Below are positions 21,735 through 29,380 of a DNA stretch of 64,000 nt, one piece after another (within the stretch, counting starts at the first letter, position 1; each line of letters opens with the position of its first letter). This DNA comes from Pseudodesulfovibrio sp. 5S69 (GTDB taxonomy: Bacteria; Desulfobacterota; Desulfovibrionia; Desulfovibrionales; Desulfovibrionaceae), in NCBI RefSeq assembly GCF_037094465.1, contig NZ_CP146609.1:1923501-1987500 (forward strand). The letters run 5' to 3'. Under the pieces are notes generated by a model, which had not been told where the DNA came from, made no database searches, and worked only from the letters and a program-made list of their open reading frames with translations. The translations under genes were made by a program, and so were the position numbers.

Positions 21735-21850
21735 CTACCCACCCCGCGAAGCGGCCCCAGAGGCTCAGGAAGGATGGGATGGGAGTCCGGAAGGGAAGGG
21801 AAAGCCCTTTTCAAGGGTTTCCCTTCCCTTCCCCCGGCCGCCGGAGGCAT
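21735..21850 (-). repeat. Dispersed hairpin element, copy 1
   Basis: Read on the minus strand it begins with GCCTCCGGCGGCC. It then has a long stem (21789-21803 with 21818-21832, extended by CCCTT/AAGGG with one bulge), the GGACTCCCATCC block, and the mini hairpin CCGCTTCGCGG. It follows the mqnE stop codon directly. Related copies lie near 26.0-26.2 kb and 46.8-47.0 kb. Confidence 0.8.
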
Positions 21851-21852
21851 TC

Positions 21853-22947
21853 CTACACCTCGTTGAAAAAGCCGTCGCGCTCCACCGGTGTGCAGCCGCA
21901 CCCCCGGATCATGTCTTCGAGTTCGGACCGGGACAGCCCCTGTTGGGAGTCGGCCCCGGCCTCGTGGCCGATCTTCTCCTCGACGACCGTGCCGTCGAAG
22001 TCGTCGGCCCCGAACTTGAGCGCGGCCTGGGCCTGCTTGACCCCGAGCATGACCCAGTAGGCCTTGATGTGCGGGATGTTGTCGAGCAGCAGGCGGCAGA
22101 CCGCGATGGTCTTGAGTTCCTCCAGCCCGGTCAGGGGATTGTCGATGGCCAGCCGGCTGTTCTCGGTCAGGAAGGGCAGGGGGATGAAGCAGGTGTACCC
22201 GTGGCTGCGGTCCTGGGACTCGCGCAGCCGGACGAGGTGGTCCACGCGCTCCTCGATGGTCTCGATATGGCCGAAGAGCATGGTACCGTTGGTCTTGAGC
22301 CCGAGCCCATGGGCCTGTTCGTGGATGGCCAGCCACTCGTCGGCCGTGGCCTTGCGCGGGCAGAGCTGCTCGCGGACCTTGGGGGCGAAGATCTCGGCCC
22401 CTCCGCCGGGCAGCATGCCCAGCCCGGCCGACTTGAGCCGGGTCAGGACCTCGCGGGTGGAAATGTTTTCGAGATGGGCGAAGTGGGCGATCTCCACGGC
22501 GGTGAAGCATTTCAGGACCGCGTCCGGGTAGCGCTCGTGCACGGCGGACAGGATGTCCTCGAAATAGGCCAGGCCGAGCCTGGGATGGCAGCCGCCAACG
22601 ATGTGAACCTCGCGCGGCGGCAGCGGCGCGGCCTCGAGCTTGGCCAGGACGTCCTCGCGGGTGAGCACGAAGCCGCCGCTTTGGCCTTCCTCGCGCTGGT
22701 AGGCGCAGAACACACAGCCGTTGACGCAGACGTTGGTGTAGTTGACGTGGCGGTTGACCACGTAGAACGCCTTGTCGCCGTGCATGCGGGTGCGCATGCG
22801 GTGAGCCAGTGCGCCCACCGCCAGCGGCTCGGGGCACTGGAAGAGGCGCACGCCGTCCTCGAAGGAGAGGCGCTCGTTCGCCTCGACCTTGTCGCGGATG
22901 TCGGCCAGGTCCATGTTGTCGAAATAGTCGCTCTTGAAGAGGTTCAT
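21853..22947 (-). CDS. mqnE: Aminofutalosine synthase (radical SAM)
   Basis: 364 residues. MqnE joins 3-enolpyruvylbenzoate to SAM to form aminofutalosine. The cluster ligands are C74, C78 and C81 (CVNGCVFC), preceded by NRHVNYTN. VHIVGGCHPRLGLAYFEDIL, LPGGGAEIF and NGTMLFGHIETIEERV distinguish it from MqnC. The gene starts 4 bases after the end of the TetR gene, so both are in one transcript. No mqnB-like futalosine hydrolase is in the window. Confidence 0.93.
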   Translation of the reverse strand: MNLFKSDYFDNMDLADIRDKVEANERLSFEDGVRLFQCPEPLAVGALAHRMRTRMHGDKAFYVVNRHVNYTNVCVNGCVFCAYQREEGQSGGFVLTREDVLAKLEAAPLPPREVHIVGGCHPRLGLAYFEDILSAVHERYPDAVLKCFTAVEIAHFAHLENISTREVLTRLKSAGLGMLPGGGAEIFAPKVREQLCPRKATADEWLAIHEQAHGLGLKTNGTMLFGHIETIEERVDHLVRLRESQDRSHGYTCFIPLPFLTENSRLAIDNPLTGLEELKTIAVCRLLLDNIPHIKAYWVMLGVKQAQAALKFGADDFDGTVVEEKIGHEAGADSQQGLSRSELEDMIRGCGCTPVERDGFFNEV

Positions 22948-22951
22948 GCGG

Positions 22952-23590
22952 TTACTCCTGTGTAGGGATGTCGGCCAGGCCGTGGCGCAGGAAGGCGGCC
23001 AGGGCGCGAGCCTGTTCCGGCAGGGAGGCGGCGGGCGCGAGCCCGTTGTCCAGCGAGGGTACGGCGTAGCCCTGGAGGAAGCGGTCCATGACCGCGTGCA
23101 GGGTGAATACGGCCATCTCCACGTCCAGGGCGGCGGGCAACTGCCCGTCCCGGACGCCGCCCTCGATGAGCTGCCGGAGATACTTGGCGTGCGCGCCCCG
23201 GATCTCGCCGAGAAAGCGCTCGCGCAGGGGAAAATTTTCGTTGAAGAGCATCTTCAGATAGATGCGGTAGAGGTTCGGGTGGGCGTCCACGAACCGGGTC
23301 CCGGCCAGGAAACTCTGTTCGATGCGCTCGAAGAACCCGAGGCCGGGCGTGTCGCGGATGGCCTTGAGCGGCTTCTTGAAATCGCTCACCGCGCGGCTGA
23401 AGATATGCTCGAACAGCCCCTGCTTGTTGCCGAAATACTTGAACAGCGAGCCCTTGGCGATGCCCAGCCGTTCCACGATCCGGTTGATCGACGCCTGGTG
23501 GTAGCCGTGCTCGGCGAACTCCGTGGTGGCCTCGTCCAGGACGCGCTGTCGCTTCTCGTCGGGCAGGTTCTCAAAGGTGTTTTTCGTCAA
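22952..23590 (-). CDS. TetR-family regulator at the head of the menaquinone genes
   Basis: 212 residues from TTG 23590, supported by GGGAG eight bases upstream. The helix-turn-helix is at about residues 30-55 (ASINRIVERLGIAKGSLFKYF), followed by NKQGLFEHIF. The remaining helices form the usual ligand-binding and dimer domain with no recognisable specificity. It is co-oriented with mqnE-mqnC-mqnA and divergent from mqnD. The 8-base inverted repeat at 23634-23653 is its likely operator. The ligand is unknown. Confidence 0.9.
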   Translation of the reverse strand: MTKNTFENLPDEKRQRVLDEATTEFAEHGYHQASINRIVERLGIAKGSLFKYFGNKQGLFEHIFSRAVSDFKKPLKAIRDTPGLGFFERIEQSFLAGTRFVDAHPNLYRIYLKMLFNENFPLRERFLGEIRGAHAKYLRQLIEGGVRDGQLPAALDVEMAVFTLHAVMDRFLQGYAVPSLDNGLAPAASLPEQARALAAFLRHGLADIPTQE

Positions 23591-23633
23591 TCGTGCAACT
23601 CCCGCGCTTGCGCTTTTCGGTCCGATCCGTTAG

Positions 23634-23653
23634 TGGTGACCAGGTGGTCACCA
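23634..23653. promoter_or_regulatory. Palindromic operator between tetR-mqnECA and mqnD
   Basis: TGGTGACC (23634-23641), spacer AGGT, GGTCACCA (23646-23653): a perfect 8-base inverted repeat. It sits 44 bases upstream of the TetR start and 66 bases upstream of mqnD. Size and symmetry fit a TetR-dimer site. Control of both directions is inferred. Confidence 0.65.
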
Positions 23654-23718
23654 TGAGTACAAGGACGCACGAGTCGTGTCAAGCTGGTGATGAAAACGTG
23701 TTAAAACAAAAGGTTGTC

Positions 23719-24546
23719 ATGAAGAAAAAAATGACTCTCGGCTTTTCGCCCTGTCCCAACGACACCTTCATCTTCCATGCCCTGGCCACGGGGCTGATTC
23801 CCTGGGCGGGCGGGCTCGACGTAACCCTGGCCGACGTGGAGGAGCTCAACGGCCTGGCCGCCGCAGGCGCGTTGGACGTGGTCAAGGTGTCCACGGCGGC
23901 GGCCGCCGGGATACTGGACGAATACGTTCTGCTGCGCGCGGGCGGGGCCATGGGCTACGGGGCCGGGCCGGTGCTGGTGGCCGAAGAGGGCCGGACGCTG
24001 GGATCCCTGGACGGCGGCACGGTGGCCATTCCGGGGGAGCGGACCACGGCCAACCTGATTTTCGGCCTGTGCTGCCGCGAGGCCGGGATATCGGTCGCGC
24101 GCCTGTCCATGATTTTCGACGAGGTCATGCCCGCCGTGGAGGCGGGGCGCGCGGACGCGGGCGTGGTCATCCACGAAGGGAGGTTCACCTTTGCCGAGCG
24201 TGGTCTGGTGCGTGTCCTCGATCTGGGCGCGTGGTGGGAGGCGCATACCGGCCTACCCATCCCGCTCGGGGCCATCGCCATCAGGCGGTCGCTGGGCGAG
24301 GACGTAGCCCGGCGCATGAACGAGGCCATCCGCCAGAGCCTGTTGTTCGCGCGCAACGAGCCCGAGGCCGGACGCGACTATATCCGCGGGCACGCCCAAG
24401 AACTGAGCGAAACAGTGGTCCGGACCCACATAGAGACCTTTGTCACGGACTACAGCCTGGACGCGGGCGAGGCCGGGGTGCAGGCGGTCTCGCGCCTGCT
24501 GGCCGAGGCCGGCTGTATCAGGAAGGACGTCTTCATCACGCTCTAG
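23719..24546 (+). CDS. mqnD: 1,4-dihydroxy-6-naphthoate synthase
   Basis: 275 residues from ATG 23719 (MKKKMTLGFSPCPNDTFIFHAL). An upstream open frame from 23593 would cross the operator and is rejected. MqnD converts cyclic dehypoxanthinylfutalosine to 1,4-dihydroxy-6-naphthoate, the last dedicated step found here. SPCPNDTFIFHA and VVIHEGRFTFAERGL, with GLPIPLGAIAIRR, are family signatures. It is transcribed away from tetR-mqnECA. The stop overlaps the end of the convergent EamA gene by four bases. Confidence 0.93.
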   Translation: MKKKMTLGFSPCPNDTFIFHALATGLIPWAGGLDVTLADVEELNGLAAAGALDVVKVSTAAAAGILDEYVLLRAGGAMGYGAGPVLVAEEGRTLGSLDGGTVAIPGERTTANLIFGLCCREAGISVARLSMIFDEVMPAVEAGRADAGVVIHEGRFTFAERGLVRVLDLGAWWEAHTGLPIPLGAIAIRRSLGEDVARRMNEAIRQSLLFARNEPEAGRDYIRGHAQELSETVVRTHIETFVTDYSLDAGEAGVQAVSRLLAEAGCIRKDVFITL

Positions 24547-25448
24547 GCGGCGGGGGCGGTCCTTTTCCTCCGGGTGTCCTGGCTGACGTACACGCCGACG
24601 ATGACCAGGGCCGAGGCCGCGTACTGCATGGGATTGAGCCGCTCACCCAGCAGGATCAACCCCATGACCAGGGTGAGGACCGGGATGAGATTGATGAAGG
24701 ACGAGGCCTGGCCCGCCGGGACCTTGGACATGCCGTAGTTGTACATGCCGTAAGCCCCGATGGTCACGAACACGCCTAGGTACAGCACGGAGATCACGCC
24801 CACGGGATCAAAGGACGCGGGCAGATGGGTGGACGGCAGGAAGAGCAGGGGGAAGTAGAACAGGGAGCCGGTGAAGGCCTGGATCATGGTCAGGAACCAC
24901 GGGCTGTAGCGGGGGCTCAGCTTCTTGAAGGCGATCATGTACCCACAGGCGCAGACCATGGCCATGAATTCGAGGAAGTTGCCAAGCACCGGGTTGGACG
25001 CCGTCTCCGTGGCTTCGGCCACGCTTGAGAGGACCACCGCACCGACAATGGCCAGGCCGAACCCGGTCACCGTGCGCCGGGTCAGGGGTTCGTTCAGGGT
25101 CAGGCGCGCGGCCACGGCCACCATGAGCGGCAGCAGGGCGCAGATCATCCCGGCCTGGGAGGCGTCGGTGTAGGTCAGGGCCAGGGCCTCGAAGATGAAG
25201 TAGAAGCCCGGTTCGCAGATGCCCATGAAGGCGAGCAGCTTCCAGTCACCGGGCCGGTAATCGATTTTCTTCAGGCTCTTGAAGACCAGCAGAAAGCAGA
25301 TCGAGGCCACGAACATGCGGCCGAAGATGACCACCATGGGATCGAACCGCTGAAAGGCGATCTTGAGCACGATGAACGAGCTGGCCCAAAGCAGGACAGC
25401 CGCCCCGAGCGCCAGGAGCGCCCTTGTTTTCCTCTCAGCGATGACCAT
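24543..25448 (-). CDS. EamA-family drug/metabolite transporter
   Basis: 301 residues from ATG 25448; an upstream GTG at 25493 would add a leader that overlaps a palindromic site. Ten hydrophobic segments are arranged as two five-helix EamA repeats: LLALGAAVLLWASSFIVLK opens the first and SVLYLGVFVTIGAYGMYNY lies in the second. Members export amino acids, nucleosides or other small metabolites; the substrate here cannot be told. It is convergent with mqnD and not obviously linked with it. Confidence 0.88.
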   Translation of the reverse strand: MVIAERKTRALLALGAAVLLWASSFIVLKIAFQRFDPMVVIFGRMFVASICFLLVFKSLKKIDYRPGDWKLLAFMGICEPGFYFIFEALALTYTDASQAGMICALLPLMVAVAARLTLNEPLTRRTVTGFGLAIVGAVVLSSVAEATETASNPVLGNFLEFMAMVCACGYMIAFKKLSPRYSPWFLTMIQAFTGSLFYFPLLFLPSTHLPASFDPVGVISVLYLGVFVTIGAYGMYNYGMSKVPAGQASSFINLIPVLTLVMGLILLGERLNPMQYAASALVIVGVYVSQDTRRKRTAPAA

Positions 25449-25466
25449 GTGCAAACTCCCGTGGAT

Positions 25467-25500
25467 GTGAACAAATCGTCTACCATTGTTCACCTGTGAA
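25467..25500. promoter_or_regulatory. GTGAAC half-site cluster upstream of the EamA gene
   Basis: GTGAACAA (25467-25474) and TTGTTCAC (25486-25493) form a perfect 8-base inverted repeat with an 11-base spacer. The second arm overlaps TTCAC-CT-GTGAA (25489-25500), giving a third half-site. Position just upstream of the EamA start suggests an operator. The binding protein is not known. Confidence 0.4.
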
Positions 25501-25560
25501 GGGAATGGAATTCGCCATCACTTATTCGGATGGAGTGCATTGGCGCTCAAGGCCCCTGAA

Positions 25561-25598
25561 CGTGAAAAGGGCCCCACTTGCGCAGGACCCTTTTCACG
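25561..25598 (-). terminator. Inverted repeat after the zinc-ribbon gene, possible terminator
   Basis: CGTGAAAAGGG (25561-25571) and CCCTTTTCACG (25588-25598) pair perfectly over 11 bases with a 16-base loop. It lies 20 bases beyond the stop of the minus-strand gene at 25618. There is no clear T tract, so termination is uncertain. Confidence 0.45.
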
Positions 25599-25617
25599 GT
25601 GTTCTATGAAATCTCCC

Positions 25618-25887
25618 CTAGTGGGGGCAGACGGCGAGGACATTGACCGGCTTGAAGCCGTTGTCGGGATTTTCGGCGTAACGGCAGCCCAGGTGGGAGT
25701 CGTCGCGCTTGTGCAGGATGTCCGTTTCGGAGCCGAGGTAGTGCGGGCAACTGTTGTTGTTGCATATGAGGATGATTCCCCAGCCGGTCTCGGGCGGCGC
25801 CAGCCATGCGTCCAGTCTTTTGCCGCAATGCGGACAGTCTCTGTCGGGCAGTTCCGTGACGATGCCGGCGTATTCGTGGATAACCAT
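25618..25887 (-). CDS. Small cysteine-rich protein, zinc-ribbon-like, unknown function
   Basis: 89 residues behind a good AAGGAG site. I do not recognise a named family. Cysteine pairs resembling a zinc ribbon are seen: CPHC at about residues 18-21, then CNNNSC about 24 residues later, with LGCRY and the terminal VCPH as further possible ligands. No signal peptide or membrane segment is present. It stands alone between the EamA gene and darP. A plus-strand frame of 153 codons overlaps it but lacks such features. Confidence 0.75.
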   Translation of the reverse strand: MVIHEYAGIVTELPDRDCPHCGKRLDAWLAPPETGWGIILICNNNSCPHYLGSETDILHKRDDSHLGCRYAENPDNGFKPVNVLAVCPH

Positions 25888-25951
25888 CTATATCATCTCC
25901 TTGGGTACGGCGCTTCGGCCGTCATTGATTCGATAAAGACAAGATAATCCC

Positions 25952-25988
25952 CCAACCCCGTCCGTCAAGGCCGGGGTTGGTTTTTTTT
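25952..25988 (+). terminator. Plus-strand intrinsic terminator without an upstream plus-strand gene
   Basis: CCAACCCCG (25952-25960) pairs with CGGGGTTGG (25972-25980), and eight T residues follow. The nearest credible plus-strand gene, mqnD, ends 1.4 kb upstream. It may end an antisense transcript or a small RNA. Confidence 0.75.
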
Positions 25989-25993
25989 GTCTC

Positions 25994-26095
25994 CGACGGC
26001 CAGGGAAGGGGAGAGGGGACCTTTTGAGAAAAGGTCCCCTCTCTCCTTCCCTGACCTCCGACCCTCTCTCCCTCCCAAACTTTTTGTAGGCGCAT
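25994..26095 (+). repeat. Dispersed hairpin element, copy 2a
   Basis: A 25-base stem (26001-26025 with 26029-26053, one G-U pair) closes a GAG loop. It is followed by a CTCCGACCCTCTCTCCCTCC-type block and CCCAAACTTTTTG. The order matches the minus-strand reading of copy 1, so this copy is in the opposite orientation. The CCGCTTCGCGG end is not recognisable. Confidence 0.75.
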
Positions 26096-26188
26096 GCGCG
26101 CGTGCGCTGGGTTGAGGGGAGAACGCTTTCTTCGCAGAGGAATTTGGGAGCTAGGTAACTTGATGGAGAAAAGTCAAAAAAAGAACTG

Positions 26189-26255
26189 CCACCCCGCGAA
26201 GCGGCACCAAAAAGTTTAGGAAGGAAAGGGGGATGGGGGTCCGGGGGAAGGGGGC
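26189..26255 (-). repeat. Dispersed hairpin element, copy 2b, truncated
   Basis: Contains CCCCGCGAAGCGG, AAAAAGTTTAGGAAGG and GGGATGGGGGTCCGGGGGAAG, the same blocks as copy 1, but stops before the long stem, right at the darP stop codon. Confidence 0.7.
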
Positions 26256-26783
26256 CTACTCTCCGCCCTCCAGATCGCGGAGGAGGCGGAAGAGGGCGCG
26301 GGTATCTTTGGGAGGCTTGCCGTTGGCTTTTTCGCGGCGCGCGCCGAGGGTCAGTTGGCGCAGGCGCTGGCCTTCGCCGGGATGGGCGTCGAACAGCTCT
26401 TGCAGCAGGTCGTCGTCGCCGTCGACCAGCCGGTCGCGGAGGTCTTCGACGTGCCGGAAGGCCTTGGTCCTGACCGCGTGGCCGAGTTGGGCGGACTCGA
26501 CCAGTTCGCGGGCGTGGGTGGTGTCGAAGGTCCGCATGAGCTTGCCCACGTACTGCATGTGGCGTCGTCTGGCCTCGTGCTTGGTTATGGTCTTGATGAG
26601 CAGCAGGGCCTCTTCCACATCGGGGGGCAGGTCCGCTTCCTTGACCACCTTGTCGCCGAGCGCGGCCAGGTCGGCCCCGAGCTGTTGCAGGGCGGTCATG
26701 TCGCGCTTGAGCTGGGAGCGGCTCGGGCGGTCGTCGATCTCGTCGAATTCGGACGGGTGATAGGTCGGTTTCTTTTTTGCCAT
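26256..26783 (-). CDS. darP: Ribosome biogenesis factor DarP (YjgA/DUF615 family)
   Basis: 175 residues, all helical, the usual size. DarP associates with late 50S precursors and promotes their maturation in the cytosol. SRSQLKRDMTALQQLGADLAAL near residue 20, then TITKHEARRRHMQYVGKLMR, is the family signature. The start overlaps the end of the lipoprotein gene by one base, so it is the last gene of the Mla-type operon although functionally unrelated. The gene is followed directly by a truncated hairpin element. Confidence 0.92.
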   Translation of the reverse strand: MAKKKPTYHPSEFDEIDDRPSRSQLKRDMTALQQLGADLAALGDKVVKEADLPPDVEEALLLIKTITKHEARRRHMQYVGKLMRTFDTTHARELVESAQLGHAVRTKAFRHVEDLRDRLVDGDDDLLQELFDAHPGEGQRLRQLTLGARREKANGKPPKDTRALFRLLRDLEGGE

Positions 26784-27400
26784 CAGTCTTTGAGCGGCGC
26801 GGCGGCCAGGTCGGTTTCAAGGGAGGCGTAGATGCGTTCCACGCCTTGGGTCATGGCCTTGATCAGGGTTTCGGGGGCGGCGTCGGCCGCGGGTACGCGT
26901 TCGGCATAGGAGCCGGAGAAGAGGATGACGTTGTCCGCGGTGGATTCGTCCACCACGAAGAACTGCATCTCGACCACGGCGGCGGGTCGGTCGCCGGAGT
27001 AATCGCCGTACAGGGCGTTGACCGTGCCTTCCAGGGTCAGGGTCGGCACGACCATGCTGCCCGGTTCGATGACGTGCCCGAACCGGCCGGATTCACGCAG
27101 CCAGCGGCGCAGTTCCGTGGTCAGCATGCCGGACGGGGTGACGAAGAACATGTTGTAGAAATCGGAATCGATGCGCTCTCCGGCTTCCCGGTAGACCAGT
27201 TCGCGGGAGTTGTAGAGGTCCGAGACGGACAGCCGCCGGACCATGAGGATGATGTCCCTGGGCGCGGCGGCCTTTTGCGCGGTACGCACCGGGGAAATCT
27301 GGTAGTAGCGTTTTTCCAGGGGCTTGGCGCCCAGCTTGACGCAGGCCGAAGCGGCCAGGGCCGTGACCAGGAGGGCGAAGAGAAGGTGGTATCGTTTCAT
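26783..27400 (-). CDS. ABC-type transport auxiliary lipoprotein (PqiC-like)
   Basis: 205 residues from ATG 27400; a GTG at 27409 is possible. A signal peptide ends in the lipobox LAASAC with the lipid-anchored Cys near residue 20. The remainder fits the auxiliary lipoprotein domain found beside MCE genes (YYQISPVRT at the start, then a SGMLTTELRRWLRESGRF-like block). The protein probably sits at the outer membrane as a partner of the MCE protein upstream in the same operon. Confidence 0.85.
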   Translation of the reverse strand: MKRYHLLFALLVTALAASACVKLGAKPLEKRYYQISPVRTAQKAAAPRDIILMVRRLSVSDLYNSRELVYREAGERIDSDFYNMFFVTPSGMLTTELRRWLRESGRFGHVIEPGSMVVPTLTLEGTVNALYGDYSGDRPAAVVEMQFFVVDESTADNVILFSGSYAERVPAADAAPETLIKAMTQGVERIYASLETDLAAAPLKD

Positions 27401-27412
27401 GGCGTGCACCGC

Positions 27413-28564
27413 TTACTTGCCGTTGGGGTTGGGTTTGTTCGGCGGGGTGCCGAAGATCACGCCGGACGGGTACCGCTTGGCCTCGTCCGTGAGTTCCTTG
27501 ACGTTCTGCATGACCTGCCTGGTGTCCTCGATGATGGACCGGACATTGGCCTCCTGAGAGGCGGCCACGCCGTTGAGGCGGTTGACCAGGGTGTGGACCT
27601 TGGTGACGGCGTTGGCCAGGTCGGCCGAGGCCTTGGAGATGTTTTCCAGGGTGGGGGCGATCTCGGCCATGGCCTTGTCCATGCGCGGGTCGGTCAGGGT
27701 CTTGCTCAGGACCTGGGAGGCCTGCTTGAAGCTGGCGATGGCCGCCCTGGTCTCGGCCGCGGCGGCGATGATGTTGTCGGCGGATTTCGCGGTGATGCGG
27801 TCGACGTTGGCCAGGATGGAGGCCGTCTGCGGGATGATGGTCTCGGCCGCCGGGTCGGCGAGCAGCTTGTCGGTGCGGGCCAGGATGCCCTTGGTGGACT
27901 GGAGGATGTCGAGCACGCGGTTGCCCGCCTCTTTGCCGCCCTCGGTCTTCATGAAGTGGTCGATGGTGCCGACGATGGACTTGACGTCCTTGATGATGGA
28001 TTCCAGGTCTTCCTGCTTCAGGCTGCTCAGGGTCTTGCTGATGGTCGTCACGGCCTCCTCGACCCGGCTCAGGGTGGAGGGCACGGACGGGATGTACGCG
28101 TTCTCCGGGGTCCAGTCGATGGGCAGGGGCGGGTTGCTCTTGGGGTCCTGGTAGACCGTGTTCAGGAAGAGCTGGCCGGTCAAGCCCAGGGAGGTGGGCC
28201 GGATGCGCATGCCGCGTTCGGCGTCGCGGGCCACGTAGGTGACGAAGTCCTTGGCGGTCAGGTTTTCGAACAGGTCCGGGTTGATCTCGCAGCGGACGTA
28301 GACGTAGCGGGCCTCGTCCGCGTTGGCCTGGGGATATATGTTGGACACGAAGTTGATCTCGGCCACGCGGCCCACCTGGACGCCGCGCAGCTTCACCGGT
28401 GAGCCCACGGACAGGCCGTTGACCGACTCGTCGAAATAGGTCTCCAGGGGGTAGGTGGTCTGGAAGAAGCGTCCGGCCCCGAGGATGATGACCACGGCCA
28501 GGAGCATGCCCGTGCCGAGGATGATGTACAGGCCCAGCTTGAAGTAGTCTTTTTTGCGTACCAT
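27413..28564 (-). CDS. mlaD: MCE-domain lipid-transport protein (MlaD-like)
   Basis: 383 residues. One N-terminal membrane segment (about 9-30) is followed by an MCE domain (about 38-115) with SVNGLSVGSPVKLRGVQVGRVAEI, the family core. From about 150 to the end it is predicted helical and partly coiled coil (EAVTTISKTLSSLKQEDLESI), much longer than E. coli MlaD, suggesting a periplasmic tube or bridge. It is transcribed with the ATPase and permease genes. Substrate is inferred to be phospholipid. Confidence 0.9.
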   Translation of the reverse strand: MVRKKDYFKLGLYIILGTGMLLAVVIILGAGRFFQTTYPLETYFDESVNGLSVGSPVKLRGVQVGRVAEINFVSNIYPQANADEARYVYVRCEINPDLFENLTAKDFVTYVARDAERGMRIRPTSLGLTGQLFLNTVYQDPKSNPPLPIDWTPENAYIPSVPSTLSRVEEAVTTISKTLSSLKQEDLESIIKDVKSIVGTIDHFMKTEGGKEAGNRVLDILQSTKGILARTDKLLADPAAETIIPQTASILANVDRITAKSADNIIAAAAETRAAIASFKQASQVLSKTLTDPRMDKAMAEIAPTLENISKASADLANAVTKVHTLVNRLNGVAASQEANVRSIIEDTRQVMQNVKELTDEAKRYPSGVIFGTPPNKPNPNGK

Positions 28565-28567
28565 TGC

Positions 28568-29371
28568 CTATCCTTGGGCTGCCGGTTGCCCGTCCGTTTC
28601 AAGGCCGGGGGCGTGGATGTCGGGTTGCCGGAGAAAGAATCGCCTGACGGACGGGTTGTCCGAGGTGTCCCGCAGCACGCGCGGGTCGCCTTCGGCCACG
28701 ATGGATTTGACTTCCTTGTCGAGCATGATAACCCGATCCGCAATTTTGTAAATGCTTTCCAATTCATGGGTGACGATGACGAAGGTGATGCCCAGGTTCT
28801 TGGAGAGGTCCAGGATCAATTCGTCCAGGACCGCGCTGGAGATGGGGTCCAGCCCGGCGCCCGGCTCGTCCAGGAAGAGGATGCCGGGGTCCAGCGCCAT
28901 GGCCCGGGCAATGGCCGCCCGCTTCTTCATGCCGCCGGACAGGGCCGCGGGCATCTTGCAGGCCGCGCTTTCCATGTCCACCATGGCCAGCTTGGATTTG
29001 GCGATCAGCTCGATGGCCTCCGCAGGCAGGTCGGTGAACTCCTCGAGCGGGAGCATGACGTTCTGGAGCACGGACATGGACCCGAAGAGCGCGCCCATCT
29101 GGTACATGACCCCGAACCTGCGGATGATCGTCTGGCGCGCGGCCCCCGAGGCGGCGGTCAGTTCGTCGTCGCCGTAGAAGACCTGGCCGGCCATGGGCTC
29201 GATCAGACCGATCATGTTCTTGAGCAGGGTGGACTTGCCGCAGCCTGAGCCGCCGAGGATGACGAAGACCTCGCCCCGGCGGATGTCGAAGGTCACGTCG
29301 TTCACGATGACGACGTCGCCGTAGCCGCAGGTCAGGTTGCGCACGCTGATGACCGGGGTGGTGTCCGCCAT
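28568..29371 (-). CDS. mlaF: ABC transporter ATPase of the Mla system
   Basis: 267 residues. Walker A is GGSGCGKST at about 40-48, the signature LSGGMKKRAAIARAMA is in the middle, Walker B is ILFLDEPGAGLDP and the H-loop is VIVTHELESI. The GAGLDP variant is typical of MlaF-like ATPases. It powers lipid movement through the MCE protein and the MlaE permease encoded next to it. The genes are spaced 3 and 9 bases apart. Confidence 0.92.
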   Translation of the reverse strand: MADTTPVISVRNLTCGYGDVVIVNDVTFDIRRGEVFVILGGSGCGKSTLLKNMIGLIEPMAGQVFYGDDELTAASGAARQTIIRRFGVMYQMGALFGSMSVLQNVMLPLEEFTDLPAEAIELIAKSKLAMVDMESAACKMPAALSGGMKKRAAIARAMALDPGILFLDEPGAGLDPISSAVLDELILDLSKNLGITFVIVTHELESIYKIADRVIMLDKEVKSIVAEGDPRVLRDTSDNPSVRRFFLRQPDIHAPGLETDGQPAAQG

Positions 29372-29380
29372 GACGTCCGC

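Larger units (their letters stand above)
25888..26255. other. 368-base intergenic region with terminator and two hairpin elements
   Basis: This gap contains, in order: a possible promoter for the 25618 gene (minus: TTGACG, 16 bases, TATCTT), a plus-strand intrinsic terminator, a plus-oriented hairpin element, a stretch with CATGCGCGCGTGCGC, and a minus-oriented truncated hairpin element that touches the darP stop codon. I see no convincing gene. Confidence 0.7.

Noticed and set aside
21735..21850. The hairpin element as a CRISPR repeat or IS end
   Set aside because: Copies are single or in opposite-facing pairs with no spacers, and there is no transposase gene or target duplication in the window.
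25486..25947. A 153-codon plus-strand frame opposite the zinc-ribbon gene
   Set aside because: No recognisable motif and no good ribosome-binding site. The minus-strand frame has CxxC pairs and AAGGAG. The terminator after it is reported separately.
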